DNA of 64,000 bases from JAFEDN01 sp963712715 (GTDB lineage: Bacteria > Pseudomonadota > Gammaproteobacteria > Coxiellales > Coxiellaceae), in the NCBI GenBank assembly GCA_963712715.1, contig CAVQJI010000035.1, positions 30,221 through 94,220 on the forward strand, given 5' to 3'. Below the pieces are notes generated by a model. It was not told the origin of the DNA, did not search any database, and worked only from the letters and a program-made list of their open reading frames with translations. A program made the translations under genes and the position numbers. Of the stretch, positions 9,141 to 16,745 are shown in pieces. Every line of letters begins with the position of its first letter. Positions within the stretch are counted from its first letter, which is position 1.

Positions 9141-9734
9141 TCAGGTTTTTAATTTTACTTTGTTTTCAGTACCCAGACGTAGCCGCCGGATATTATCTTT
9201 GTGTTTCCAAATAATCAGACCTGCCATTATTAATAGTGGCAGGAAATATGCCATTCGCAGACTGCTGAAAATCAGCACCAAAATGGGCGCCGCAGCCGCG
9301 CTGATCAATGAGGCGAGGGAAACAAAACGCGTAGCGAATACCACGACCAGCCAAAGTACCGCCAGTAATAAAGCGATAAATGGCGCCAGCATTAAAATAC
9401 CACCGAAAGCGGTGGCGACGCCTTTGCCGCCCTTAAACTGAAAAAAACAGGGGAAAATATGGCCGATAACCGCCGCCAGTGTGGCCAGAGCTAAAAAGAA
9501 GGGTTCGGCATGGAACACCCGGGCAATGAGCACCGCGACCACTCCTTTCAGCACATCGCCGATCAGGGTTAACAATGCCTGATTTTTCCCGGCAGTGCGT
9601 AAAACATTGGTGGCCCCGGCGCTGCGGGAACCCTGGCTCCGCGGGTCCGGGAATTTAAAGAATTTCGATAATAATACGGAGGTTTCCAGCGAACCTATTA
9701 AATACGCAATAATGACGCAGATTACATTAGCCAT
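9141..9734 (-). CDS. plsY: PlsY, acyl-phosphate glycerol-3-phosphate acyltransferase
   Basis: Integral membrane enzyme (197 aa) that transfers an acyl group from acyl-phosphate to glycerol-3-phosphate, the first step of phospholipid synthesis. Conserved loops are visible: GSLETSVLLSK, the SAGATNVLRTAGK loop that binds glycerol-3-phosphate, and FKGGKGVATA for phosphate. About five hydrophobic segments span the length. It lies 10 bp downstream of orn on the same strand, so the two are likely co-transcribed. Confidence 0.95.
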   Translation of the reverse strand: MANVICVIIAYLIGSLETSVLLSKFFKFPDPRSQGSRSAGATNVLRTAGKNQALLTLIGDVLKGVVAVLIARVFHAEPFFLALATLAAVIGHIFPCFFQFKGGKGVATAFGGILMLAPFIALLLAVLWLVVVFATRFVSLASLISAAAAPILVLIFSSLRMAYFLPLLIMAGLIIWKHKDNIRRLRLGTENKVKLKT

Positions 9735-9744
9735 TCGTTTTCTC

Positions 9745-10290
9745 CTAACATTTAATAAAATGCTGACGGTAATATTTTAATTCATCGATAGAATCGCGAA
9801 TATCCTGCAGTGCTTTGTGTTCAGCGCTCTTGGTAAGACCCGCCGCCACTCCGGGCGCCCAGCGTTGAGCGAGAATCTTCACCGTGCTGACATCCAGATT
9901 CCGGTAGTGGAAATAACTTTCGAGCGCCGGCATATAATTTGCCAAAAAACGCCTGTCCTGGCAAATGGAGTTTCCGCACATCGGCGATTTTCCGCGAGGG
10001 ACCCATTGGGTTAAAAATTCCAGGGTGTCGGCTTCGGCTTGCGCTTCATCCAGTTGGCTGGCGCGCACGCGGTCCAGTAAACCCGATTGGCCGTGGTGTT
10101 TTAAATTCCAGGAGTCCAGTTTGTCCAGCAGGTCTTCAGTCTGGTGAAGAGCCAGCACGGGTCCTTCGGCCAGAATGTTCAGGTGAGAATCGGTGATAAT
10201 CGTGGCAATTTCGAGGATATGATCCTGATTGACATTCAGACCCGTCATTTCCAGATCAATCCAGATCAAATTGTTTTCCCTGGATGTCAT
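9745..10290 (-). CDS. orn: Oligoribonuclease
   Basis: DEDDh-family 3'-5' exoribonuclease (181 aa, normal length) that degrades short RNAs and pGpG to mononucleotides. Motifs: IWIDLEMTGL (DED I), the CGNSICQDRRFL region (DED II), and HKALQDIRDSI (His plus Asp of DED III). It is the first gene of a minus-strand pair with plsY. Confidence 0.96.
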   Translation of the reverse strand: MTSRENNLIWIDLEMTGLNVNQDHILEIATIITDSHLNILAEGPVLALHQTEDLLDKLDSWNLKHHGQSGLLDRVRASQLDEAQAEADTLEFLTQWVPRGKSPMCGNSICQDRRFLANYMPALESYFHYRNLDVSTVKILAQRWAPGVAAGLTKSAEHKALQDIRDSIDELKYYRQHFIKC

Positions 10291-10386
10291 AATATTTTTC
10301 TCTTGACTAACTAACAGGCGATATTGTATTTTAAAAACCTCGAATGAGCAAACCGCTTAAATGAAATAATAAACAGGCGGGGGGAA

Positions 10387-12213
10387 ATGAAAAAATTATC
10401 AGATGAAGAACAATTTGAATTAGATTCGGAAATTGAATTAAACCGTTCAGAACAGAGGCTAAAATTAGACTATCAAGAAAATAAATATAGTTTTAACATG
10501 GCGGATGTTTGTGGATATTTAACCAGAAATCCCGGGATTGAAAATCTGGATATCAGATACTTTGCTCTTAGTGATGGAGACGCATCTTTACTGGCGCCAA
10601 TTCTCCCAACCATAAAATGTCTCGAGTTCCATTACGTCAAGATTAGCGAAAAAGGGATGCCCCGTCTTTTGGCGCATAATCCAGCCATAAAACTTGTTTT
10701 TACCTTTTGTCAAATCACAGATCAGCAGGCATCGTATTTGGCAGGCGCCAGCCTGCCAGGTCTCTCAATTGTGGAGCATGAACTTCATATCAGTGGAGCA
10801 GGACTGGATTCGCTAACAAATAATAAGCAATTAGATACATTTTGTTTGAAGAGTCGGCCAATAATACAGAAAGCAGTTTTGGAGGTATTTGAAAATAAAC
10901 TGTCTCTCACTCATCTCAGTTTAGACAATCCTTGCGACATTGGTTATCGGAATGGGACCCTGACCAGTCTAAATCTGAATTTTAATCAAATTGGCGATGA
11001 CGGCGCCAGGCTTTTGAAAGATCATCGAACCATTACAAATTTATCGCTTAATGGAAACGGTATCACTGAACAGGGAGCCATGGCGCTCGTTTCCAGTGAT
11101 GTCATTACTCATCTGATATTGACAGATAATAAAATTGGAGATACCGGTGCAGCCGCTTTTAAATCGAATAGTACGATTACTTATCTCAAATTAGCTCGTT
11201 GTGGAATTAGTTTTTGGGGAGCAAAGGACCTGGCATGCAACAAAACGATTACTTCCCTAACTTTGAGCTTTAATAATATTGGCGATCAGGGTGCAGCCGC
11301 TTTTAAGGATCAACAGTCCATCACCAATCTTATGCTGGGGGAATGTGGTATTGGAGAACGGGGCGCCATTGAACTTGCCGACAATAAAACGATTACCTCG
11401 TTAAATCTGAGTAAAAATATAATCGGCAACGAGGGTGCGGCCGCTTTTAAAGATAATCAGTCCATCACCGACCTTAACCTCAGCCAATGTGGTATCGGAG
11501 CACAGGGAGCCATTGAGCTTGCAAAAAATCGCGTCATTACCTGTCTCGATATGTACAAAAATGCAATCGGTGATGGTGGTGCAGCGGCTTTCAGGGATAA
11601 TACATCTCTTATTAGGCTTGAATTAATGAGTTGTCACATTACTTATATGGGGGCAACTGTACTGGCAAACAATAAAACCATCAAAGATCTCAATTTATGG
11701 GGTAATTCGATTGAAGATGCCGGGGCTGCCGCGTTCATGGACAATAGTTCTTTGACTCGACTAGACTTGAGTGAAAGTGGAATCACTGAAACAGGCGTTA
11801 GCGCCCTGGCTCTGAACCAGAGTATAAGCCGTCTTTTTCTGTACGAAGATAATTTTCAACAACTATGGACACCCTCAGCAGTTTATTTTTTACGAGCTAA
11901 CCTGAGTTTATTAAATGGTTTTTGTGGTACTTTTCAAAAGGACCTTAACCATTTATCCCTTTCTGATACCAGTCTGTTAAAAAAAATGGGTCTGAGAAAT
12001 CGCCTGTTTCAGGAAAAGTATTCTACTAATACCAAAAAAGAACTATTCGAGTGTTTAGGGATAAACGATCTGGTTAATCTGGTTTATGATTACGCAAAAG
12101 GCGAATTTCCCTTTCAATACGGTTTATTTAAAACGCACGATGAACGGAAAGCAGTAAACGATTTATGCAAAAAAATGCCTGAACTCAGAAAACGTTTTGA
12201 TTTCGTGCAATAA
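10387..12213 (+). CDS. Leucine-rich-repeat protein, possible effector
   Basis: A 608-aa protein whose middle (about residues 180-500) is built of ribonuclease-inhibitor-like leucine-rich repeats of about 24-28 residues. Two types alternate: one with IGD-GAAAFKDN-SIT and one with GI-E-GAIELA-NKTIT. The C-terminal 100 residues are helical and charged (for example LFECLGINDLVNLVYDYAKG). No signal peptide or membrane segment is visible. RI-type LRR proteins are common eukaryote-like effectors in Legionellales, so a host-directed role is possible but unproved. A GGGGGAAATG context gives a clear ribosome-binding site; a TTGACT with a weak TATTTT at 10303-10332 could be its promoter. Confidence 0.8.
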   Translation: MKKLSDEEQFELDSEIELNRSEQRLKLDYQENKYSFNMADVCGYLTRNPGIENLDIRYFALSDGDASLLAPILPTIKCLEFHYVKISEKGMPRLLAHNPAIKLVFTFCQITDQQASYLAGASLPGLSIVEHELHISGAGLDSLTNNKQLDTFCLKSRPIIQKAVLEVFENKLSLTHLSLDNPCDIGYRNGTLTSLNLNFNQIGDDGARLLKDHRTITNLSLNGNGITEQGAMALVSSDVITHLILTDNKIGDTGAAAFKSNSTITYLKLARCGISFWGAKDLACNKTITSLTLSFNNIGDQGAAAFKDQQSITNLMLGECGIGERGAIELADNKTITSLNLSKNIIGNEGAAAFKDNQSITDLNLSQCGIGAQGAIELAKNRVITCLDMYKNAIGDGGAAAFRDNTSLIRLELMSCHITYMGATVLANNKTIKDLNLWGNSIEDAGAAAFMDNSSLTRLDLSESGITETGVSALALNQSISRLFLYEDNFQQLWTPSAVYFLRANLSLLNGFCGTFQKDLNHLSLSDTSLLKKMGLRNRLFQEKYSTNTKKELFECLGINDLVNLVYDYAKGEFPFQYGLFKTHDERKAVNDLCKKMPELRKRFDFVQ

Positions 12214-12279
12214 CACCCTGTCCGGCAAGTTCGAGACATCTCTCGGAGTTCGTCATAAAAAAGAGCTACCTGTGCATAA

Positions 12280-12504
12280 GAAAAAGTTTTTTCTGAAATT
12301 GAAAACAAATTTACTAAGGCTGGAGTTTTATTAAAAGGACTGAGAACTCGAGAAGGCTTGACGCAGATACAATTTGCCCAGAAGATTCATATTACCCAAG
12401 CTAATCTTTCTAACATGGAAAATGGCAGGCGACCTATTGGAAAGAAAATTGCTAAGCGTATTGAAAAATTTTTTAAAGTTAATTATCGATATTTTTTAGA
12501 TTAA
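12280..12504 (+). pseudogene. XRE/Cro helix-turn-helix fragment
   Basis: A 74-codon open frame without a usable start, encoding a clear XRE-type DNA-binding domain: GLRTREGLTQIQFAQKI, then ITQANLSNMENGRRPIGK and KIAKRIEKFF. Such domains serve as antitoxins (HigA/HipB type) or phage repressors. The frame is closed upstream by a stop at 12277 and has no ATG, GTG or TTG before the domain. It is probably a truncated gene, or one whose N-terminus was lost by an indel. It lies downstream of the LRR gene with no partner toxin that I can recognise. Confidence 0.6.
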
Positions 12505-12516
12505 TTAATTGCATGT

Positions 12517-13404
12517 TCATTGAGAACTCCAACTGTTGGGAACATGGGCGGTGGCGACGTGGGCACGGGCTTTCTCGCAGTGGCCGATCTGGTCATCGAA
12601 AAAAATATCCGCGCCAAAGGCGTGCAGAAATTCACTTTTGTCCAGGCCGCCCAGGAACAGGGCTTCGTCGATGCGGATTTGCCAGGAGCGCAGTGTCCTG
12701 ATCGGCCGCTCATGGGCAGGCGCCTGACGGGCGGTCACCAGGGCGGTGCGGATGGGGCACTGATCCGGTGGAAAATGTTGTTGCAATTTTTGCAATGCGG
12801 ACAGAAAGCCTTTGAAGGGTCCGCCCGATAAGGGTAGTTGGGCCGCCAGTTTTTCACTACTGGTAAAAGCGTTAAGCCCCTGTTCCTGAAAGACACGTTC
12901 AGCTTCATCGGAAAACAGCACGGCGTCGCCGTCAAAAGCGAGACGCAGCTCGTTTGAGTGATGTTCCTGGTTATTGGAAGGTAAAATATTGGCCGCCGCA
13001 CAACCGGATTGTAAGGCGTCGCAGACATCCTGACTGTGAGCCGAAAGAAACAGGTGCGAACCAAAAGCGCTGACATATTGATAAGGGCTTTGTCCGCCGG
13101 TAAAAGCCGCGCGGGTGATAGCCAGGTTATAATGTTCAATGCTGTTAAAAATACGCAGTCCCGTATCCGCGCTGTTTCGCGATAACAAAATAACTTCTAC
13201 CAGATCTCCATATTGATTCAGGTTTAAAAATTTTGTCACCAGAGGGAAAGCAACACCCGGTTTAAGGATTTCATTTTCGTGTTCGATTTGATATCGCGCA
13301 TACGACTCCACTCCCTGGCTTTCAAAAACCCGGTTGCTCTCATCGAGGTCGAACAATGCTCTTGAGGAGATCGCTACAATTAATTTATGGGAAATGTCGG
13401 TCAT
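12517..13404 (-). CDS. 5'-nucleotidase (cytosolic NT5C1-like family)
   Basis: A 295-aa protein of the bacterial family related to eukaryotic cytosolic 5'-nucleotidase I, which dephosphorylates nucleoside monophosphates. Visible features: LIVAISSRALFDLDESN at the N-terminus (nucleophile region), LLSRNSADTGLRIFNSI, LRLAFDGDAVLFSDEAE in the middle, a later TARQAP, and FFDDQIGHCE near the C-terminus, fitting a HAD-like arrangement of acidic residues. It lies 20 bp downstream of the addA stop, so it may be transcribed with addB-addA. Confidence 0.85.
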   Translation of the reverse strand: MTDISHKLIVAISSRALFDLDESNRVFESQGVESYARYQIEHENEILKPGVAFPLVTKFLNLNQYGDLVEVILLSRNSADTGLRIFNSIEHYNLAITRAAFTGGQSPYQYVSAFGSHLFLSAHSQDVCDALQSGCAAANILPSNNQEHHSNELRLAFDGDAVLFSDEAERVFQEQGLNAFTSSEKLAAQLPLSGGPFKGFLSALQKLQQHFPPDQCPIRTALVTARQAPAHERPIRTLRSWQIRIDEALFLGGLDKSEFLHAFGADIFFDDQIGHCEKARAHVATAHVPNSWSSQ

Positions 13405-13424
13405 ATTGCTCCAGCATAATGAAA

Positions 13425-16400
13425 TTATTCACCCCATGTCCACTCCCGCCAGGTGGAACATAGCGGAAAATAAAGGGCCAATCGGATAGCACACGGCTCC
13501 CGAAGCGCCATAATTCGGGCATAACGCTCCAGTTGTGGATAATAAAAATCGATGTCTGCTTCTCTAAAAACACCGGTTTTGTAATCAATGATCCAGCGTG
13601 TTCCGGCTTCGTCAATAAAGGTTCGATCCAGGATCACGTGCTGGACCTGTTGATCGATCACAGCGCTCAGGGCGTATTCATTTTTGCGTTCCTGGTGAGT
13701 GTCGGACAAAATCCATAATCCGCGCGGATCTTCAAGGGTTTTTTGCAGAGCGCCGCGTATTTGGGTCATTGCCTCCGGCAGATCCGCCGCGGACATGCCT
13801 AATTGCCGCAAGCGCCGTTCCCAGCGCGCGTTTGTCAGAACATCTGAAAAATGCGGAGACCGCTGCGCCAGCTCGGCCAGCGCTTCATGAATGACGGCGC
13901 CGGTCCAGGCAGGTCGTCTATCCGCCATTCCCGCTGAGTACAGCGTCCATGACTTCCTATTTATATTCTGCGCATCGGCGTTCCCTTCAGCGGGAACTCC
14001 TGTTCTATTTGTATCCTGCGCGAGGCTTTCATTCAAAAGTGGCGGTGGCTGCCAGTCAGCGACCAGGCGCCGGAAAGGCGGATTTAGAGTATTGTCATTG
14101 CGAGCGCGAGCGAAGCAATCCAGTTCGAACTCTGTAGAATTTCCGTACTGGATTGCTTCGCTCGCGCTCGCGATGACAGTGGCGCATATGGAGGCAGAGT
14201 CTGGAAGCTGTTCGCGAAAATATGGCCAGAGCATCTGAAGAAAGCTGCCGAGAGGAGGTTGCCATTCTTTAATTTGCGGAACTTCCGGTAAAGCTGCCAG
14301 TAAATGCAGGGTTTGCCTGGCGCGCGTGGCGGCGACGTAGAGCAAACGTCCCGACTCGTAAAGCAATTTTTGCTGCTCAATCTGTTTTAAATAAACGTAC
14401 ATGGGATCACTGTCCGCCGCGGCTTCTTTTATGGGCGCGAGAATCAAATGACTGCCGCCTCGCGACTGTGGCCGCTCCAGCCAGAGTAATAATTGACTGC
14501 TGTCCGCAGCCGGTTTTCGCTGTAATTCAGGAAGAATAACATGATCAAATTCCAGACCTTTGGCTTTATGAATGGTCATAATCTGCAAACTGGCATCGGA
14601 CTGCGCATCGGGAGCCGCGTATAATTTCTGTAAACGCTGGGCGAGCAGGGGAGCGTCTGGCGTTTGCTGTTCCTGTTCCAGCGCCATTAATAGCCGAAAA
14701 TAGGCCTGCGTATTCAGCAGTTCGTTGCGATGATCAAGTCCCGCGGGTCCTCCGAGAGCCATCCATGCGCCTTCAATCCATGCGGTTAAGGGCAGGCGGC
14801 CACGATTGAACAGCGCTTGCGAAAGCACCGGAACGATTCGTCGCAGCCGTTTCTGCCCATCCTCGCTGAGGATTAATTGTGGAAAATCCAGCAGCGCTTC
14901 GTAGATCGTGCGGCGTTGCGCAGCCTGCGCCACAGCGTGCAGATCCGCCAGAGATAAACCGCAGTACGGCGCGCGCAAGATCGCCAGCCAACTGATGCGG
15001 TCACCACGATGATGCAGAGCGCGCGTGAGTGCGGCCAGGTCCTGAATTTCAGCGCGATCGGCGAGGGGCTCAATTTCTACCGCCTGAAATTTTATTTGCG
15101 CCGCCTGGAAGGCGGGAATAATTTTAAATAAATGCGGGCGCGAGCGAACCAGCACCGCTATTTTTGCCTCCGGGCTTTTCTGCCGGCATTCTTCGATAAT
15201 GTTAACAATTTGCCGTGCTTCGCTGACCGCGTCGTGGCAACCGTAACAGGAAACCGCCGGTGAAAAAATTTGCGATTGAGTGGCCAAAGCTGCGGTGTAA
15301 GGAATGGCGCCGCTGGTTAAATCGGCGATAGTGGGTAAAATATCGGGAAAAACAGTATTAAACCACGCAATTAAATTTTCGCCCGAGCGAAAATTGCGGG
15401 TTAATGTTAATGGCGTTAATGGTATCTGCTGGACGCCCCTTTGCATTGCCCGCAAAAAAAGACTCACTTCGGCATTGCGGAAACGGTAGATGGATTGCAT
15501 GGGATCTCCTACCAAAAATACGGTCCGGCCATCACCCGGTTCCCAACCCAACAGCAATTTTTCCAGCAGTTTCAATTGTGCAACCGATGTGTCCTGAAAC
15601 TCATCCACCAGCAGATGGCGGATACGGTAATCGAGAGACAGGGCCAAATCCGTGGGTTGTTGTTCTTCACCCAAAGCCCGGTTGGCGGATAATCCCAGTT
15701 CGATAAAATCCATCATACCGTGCTGCTGAAAAATCAGTTGCAGTTGCGCGGCGAGCAGAGGCAGTACCTGGATCAGAATATTGATAATCTGCCATTGACC
15801 GTCCTCATAGCGAGTGGGTGGGCATTGCAGGATTTGGCGAAGCCGCGCGCAGGTTTTATCGTCGCCGGTGAGGCGGGCGAGTATTTCTTCGAAAGCGATT
15901 TTTTCCGCTGTTTTTGGCGGAAAACCGGTGCGGATGTCAATCATTTTCCGCCACTCGCCTTTTGCCGTTAACAGCGCCTGAGCCAGTCCCCGCCAGATTT
16001 CCAAATGGGCGGCCTCGGGCGATGGGAAATCGCCGCGATCCGCCCACAACGCCAGAGGGTGCGAGGTCTGTTTTGCCAGCAGGTTTTTACCGGCAAAGCG
16101 TAACAGAGGCAGTAATTCCGATCTTAAATCCGGCTTCAAACATTTCTGGGCAGTTTCTAAAATTTCCTGCGCTAATTGCGCCAGACCTTGTTCGAGACGA
16201 CGCCGTACTTGCGGTGAGGAAGCGCCGCCCACTAGATACGGCAGCCATTGTTCGCGTTTGGCCAGTAATTCCACACATAATTGCATTAACTTTTCGGCGT
16301 TATTATCCAGGTGCGCTAGCAGCTCTAAAGGTGTCGCCTGCAACAAAATTTCCCGAACGGCCTGTTGATAGTAGGGAACGGCGTTCTCGACAATCCGCGC

Positions 16401-16745
16401 GGGCGCCCCGTATCCGGCGAGTAGCGGCAGGCGGTTGCTGAGCTGACCGCACAGGGCGTCAATCGTTAAAATCCGCAATCTTTGTGGATTTTCCATCACC
16501 TCTTTCGCCAGAGGGCTTTCCTGAGTACGATGCAGGGCGGACAATATACGCTCACGCATTTCCGCTGCCGCTTTACGCGTGAAAGTAATGGCGATAATTT
16601 CTTCGGGAGCATCGCACGCATGATTCAATAGAGAAAGATATCGCTGTGTCAGCAATTCCGTTTTGCCAGATCCCGCGGGCGCCTGGACAATGAAAGATTG
16701 CGTGGGATTTAAAGCATCGCGTCGCGCCTGTTCATCTGCATTCAT
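13425..16745 (-). CDS. addA: AddA-like UvrD-family helicase/exonuclease
   Basis: An approximately 1106-aa helicase-nuclease of the AddA/RecB type for double-strand-break end processing. Walker A is APAGSGKTELLTQRY, motif II is LLVDEFQDTSVAQL, motif VI is YVAATRARQTLHLL, and the C-terminal nuclease shows RWIIDYKTG. I chose ATG at 16745, whose ATGA overlaps the addB stop; the frame is also open to a TTG at 16760. The linker before the nuclease domain (about residues 850-960) contains in-frame insertions derived from two different palindromic repeat families. Their function is unknown, but both flanking domains stay in frame. Confidence 0.88.
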   Translation of the reverse strand: MNADEQARRDALNPTQSFIVQAPAGSGKTELLTQRYLSLLNHACDAPEEIIAITFTRKAAAEMRERILSALHRTQESPLAKEVMENPQRLRILTIDALCGQLSNRLPLLAGYGAPARIVENAVPYYQQAVREILLQATPLELLAHLDNNAEKLMQLCVELLAKREQWLPYLVGGASSPQVRRRLEQGLAQLAQEILETAQKCLKPDLRSELLPLLRFAGKNLLAKQTSHPLALWADRGDFPSPEAAHLEIWRGLAQALLTAKGEWRKMIDIRTGFPPKTAEKIAFEEILARLTGDDKTCARLRQILQCPPTRYEDGQWQIINILIQVLPLLAAQLQLIFQQHGMMDFIELGLSANRALGEEQQPTDLALSLDYRIRHLLVDEFQDTSVAQLKLLEKLLLGWEPGDGRTVFLVGDPMQSIYRFRNAEVSLFLRAMQRGVQQIPLTPLTLTRNFRSGENLIAWFNTVFPDILPTIADLTSGAIPYTAALATQSQIFSPAVSCYGCHDAVSEARQIVNIIEECRQKSPEAKIAVLVRSRPHLFKIIPAFQAAQIKFQAVEIEPLADRAEIQDLAALTRALHHRGDRISWLAILRAPYCGLSLADLHAVAQAAQRRTIYEALLDFPQLILSEDGQKRLRRIVPVLSQALFNRGRLPLTAWIEGAWMALGGPAGLDHRNELLNTQAYFRLLMALEQEQQTPDAPLLAQRLQKLYAAPDAQSDASLQIMTIHKAKGLEFDHVILPELQRKPAADSSQLLLWLERPQSRGGSHLILAPIKEAAADSDPMYVYLKQIEQQKLLYESGRLLYVAATRARQTLHLLAALPEVPQIKEWQPPLGSFLQMLWPYFREQLPDSASICATVIASASEAIQYGNSTEFELDCFARARNDNTLNPPFRRLVADWQPPPLLNESLAQDTNRTGVPAEGNADAQNINRKSWTLYSAGMADRRPAWTGAVIHEALAELAQRSPHFSDVLTNARWERRLRQLGMSAADLPEAMTQIRGALQKTLEDPRGLWILSDTHQERKNEYALSAVIDQQVQHVILDRTFIDEAGTRWIIDYKTGVFREADIDFYYPQLERYARIMALREPCAIRLALYFPLCSTWREWTWGE
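13926..14026. repeat. Two partial copies of the long palindromic element inside addA
   Basis: Positions 13926-13973 read attcccgctgagtacagcg followed by a TTCCTATTTATATTCTGCGC-type stretch, and 13983-14026 carry a second, diverged unit ending TATTTGTATCCTGCGCGAGG. The same motif is found at 28738, 34751 and, reversed, at 20393 and 52351. Here it is translated in frame on the minus strand as the linker upstream of the AddA nuclease domain. Confidence 0.75.
14094..14177. repeat. 84-bp REP-like palindrome inside addA
   Basis: Same element as at 9017-9100, with a few substitutions (GCGAGCGCGAGCGAAGC arms). Its length is 84 bp, exactly 28 codons, and its minus-strand frame is open (SEAIQYGNSTEFELDCFARA), so it adds to the AddA protein without breaking it. 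Confidence 0.88.

Noticed and set aside
12214..12340. RelE/HigB-type toxin upstream of the helix-turn-helix fragment
   Set aside because: The short frame there (KFETSLGVRHKKELPVHKK) has no start and no convincing toxin motif.
13891..14238. Plus-strand frame of 115 codons inside addA
   Set aside because: It is made of the two palindromic elements read on the opposite strand; AddA motifs support the minus strand.
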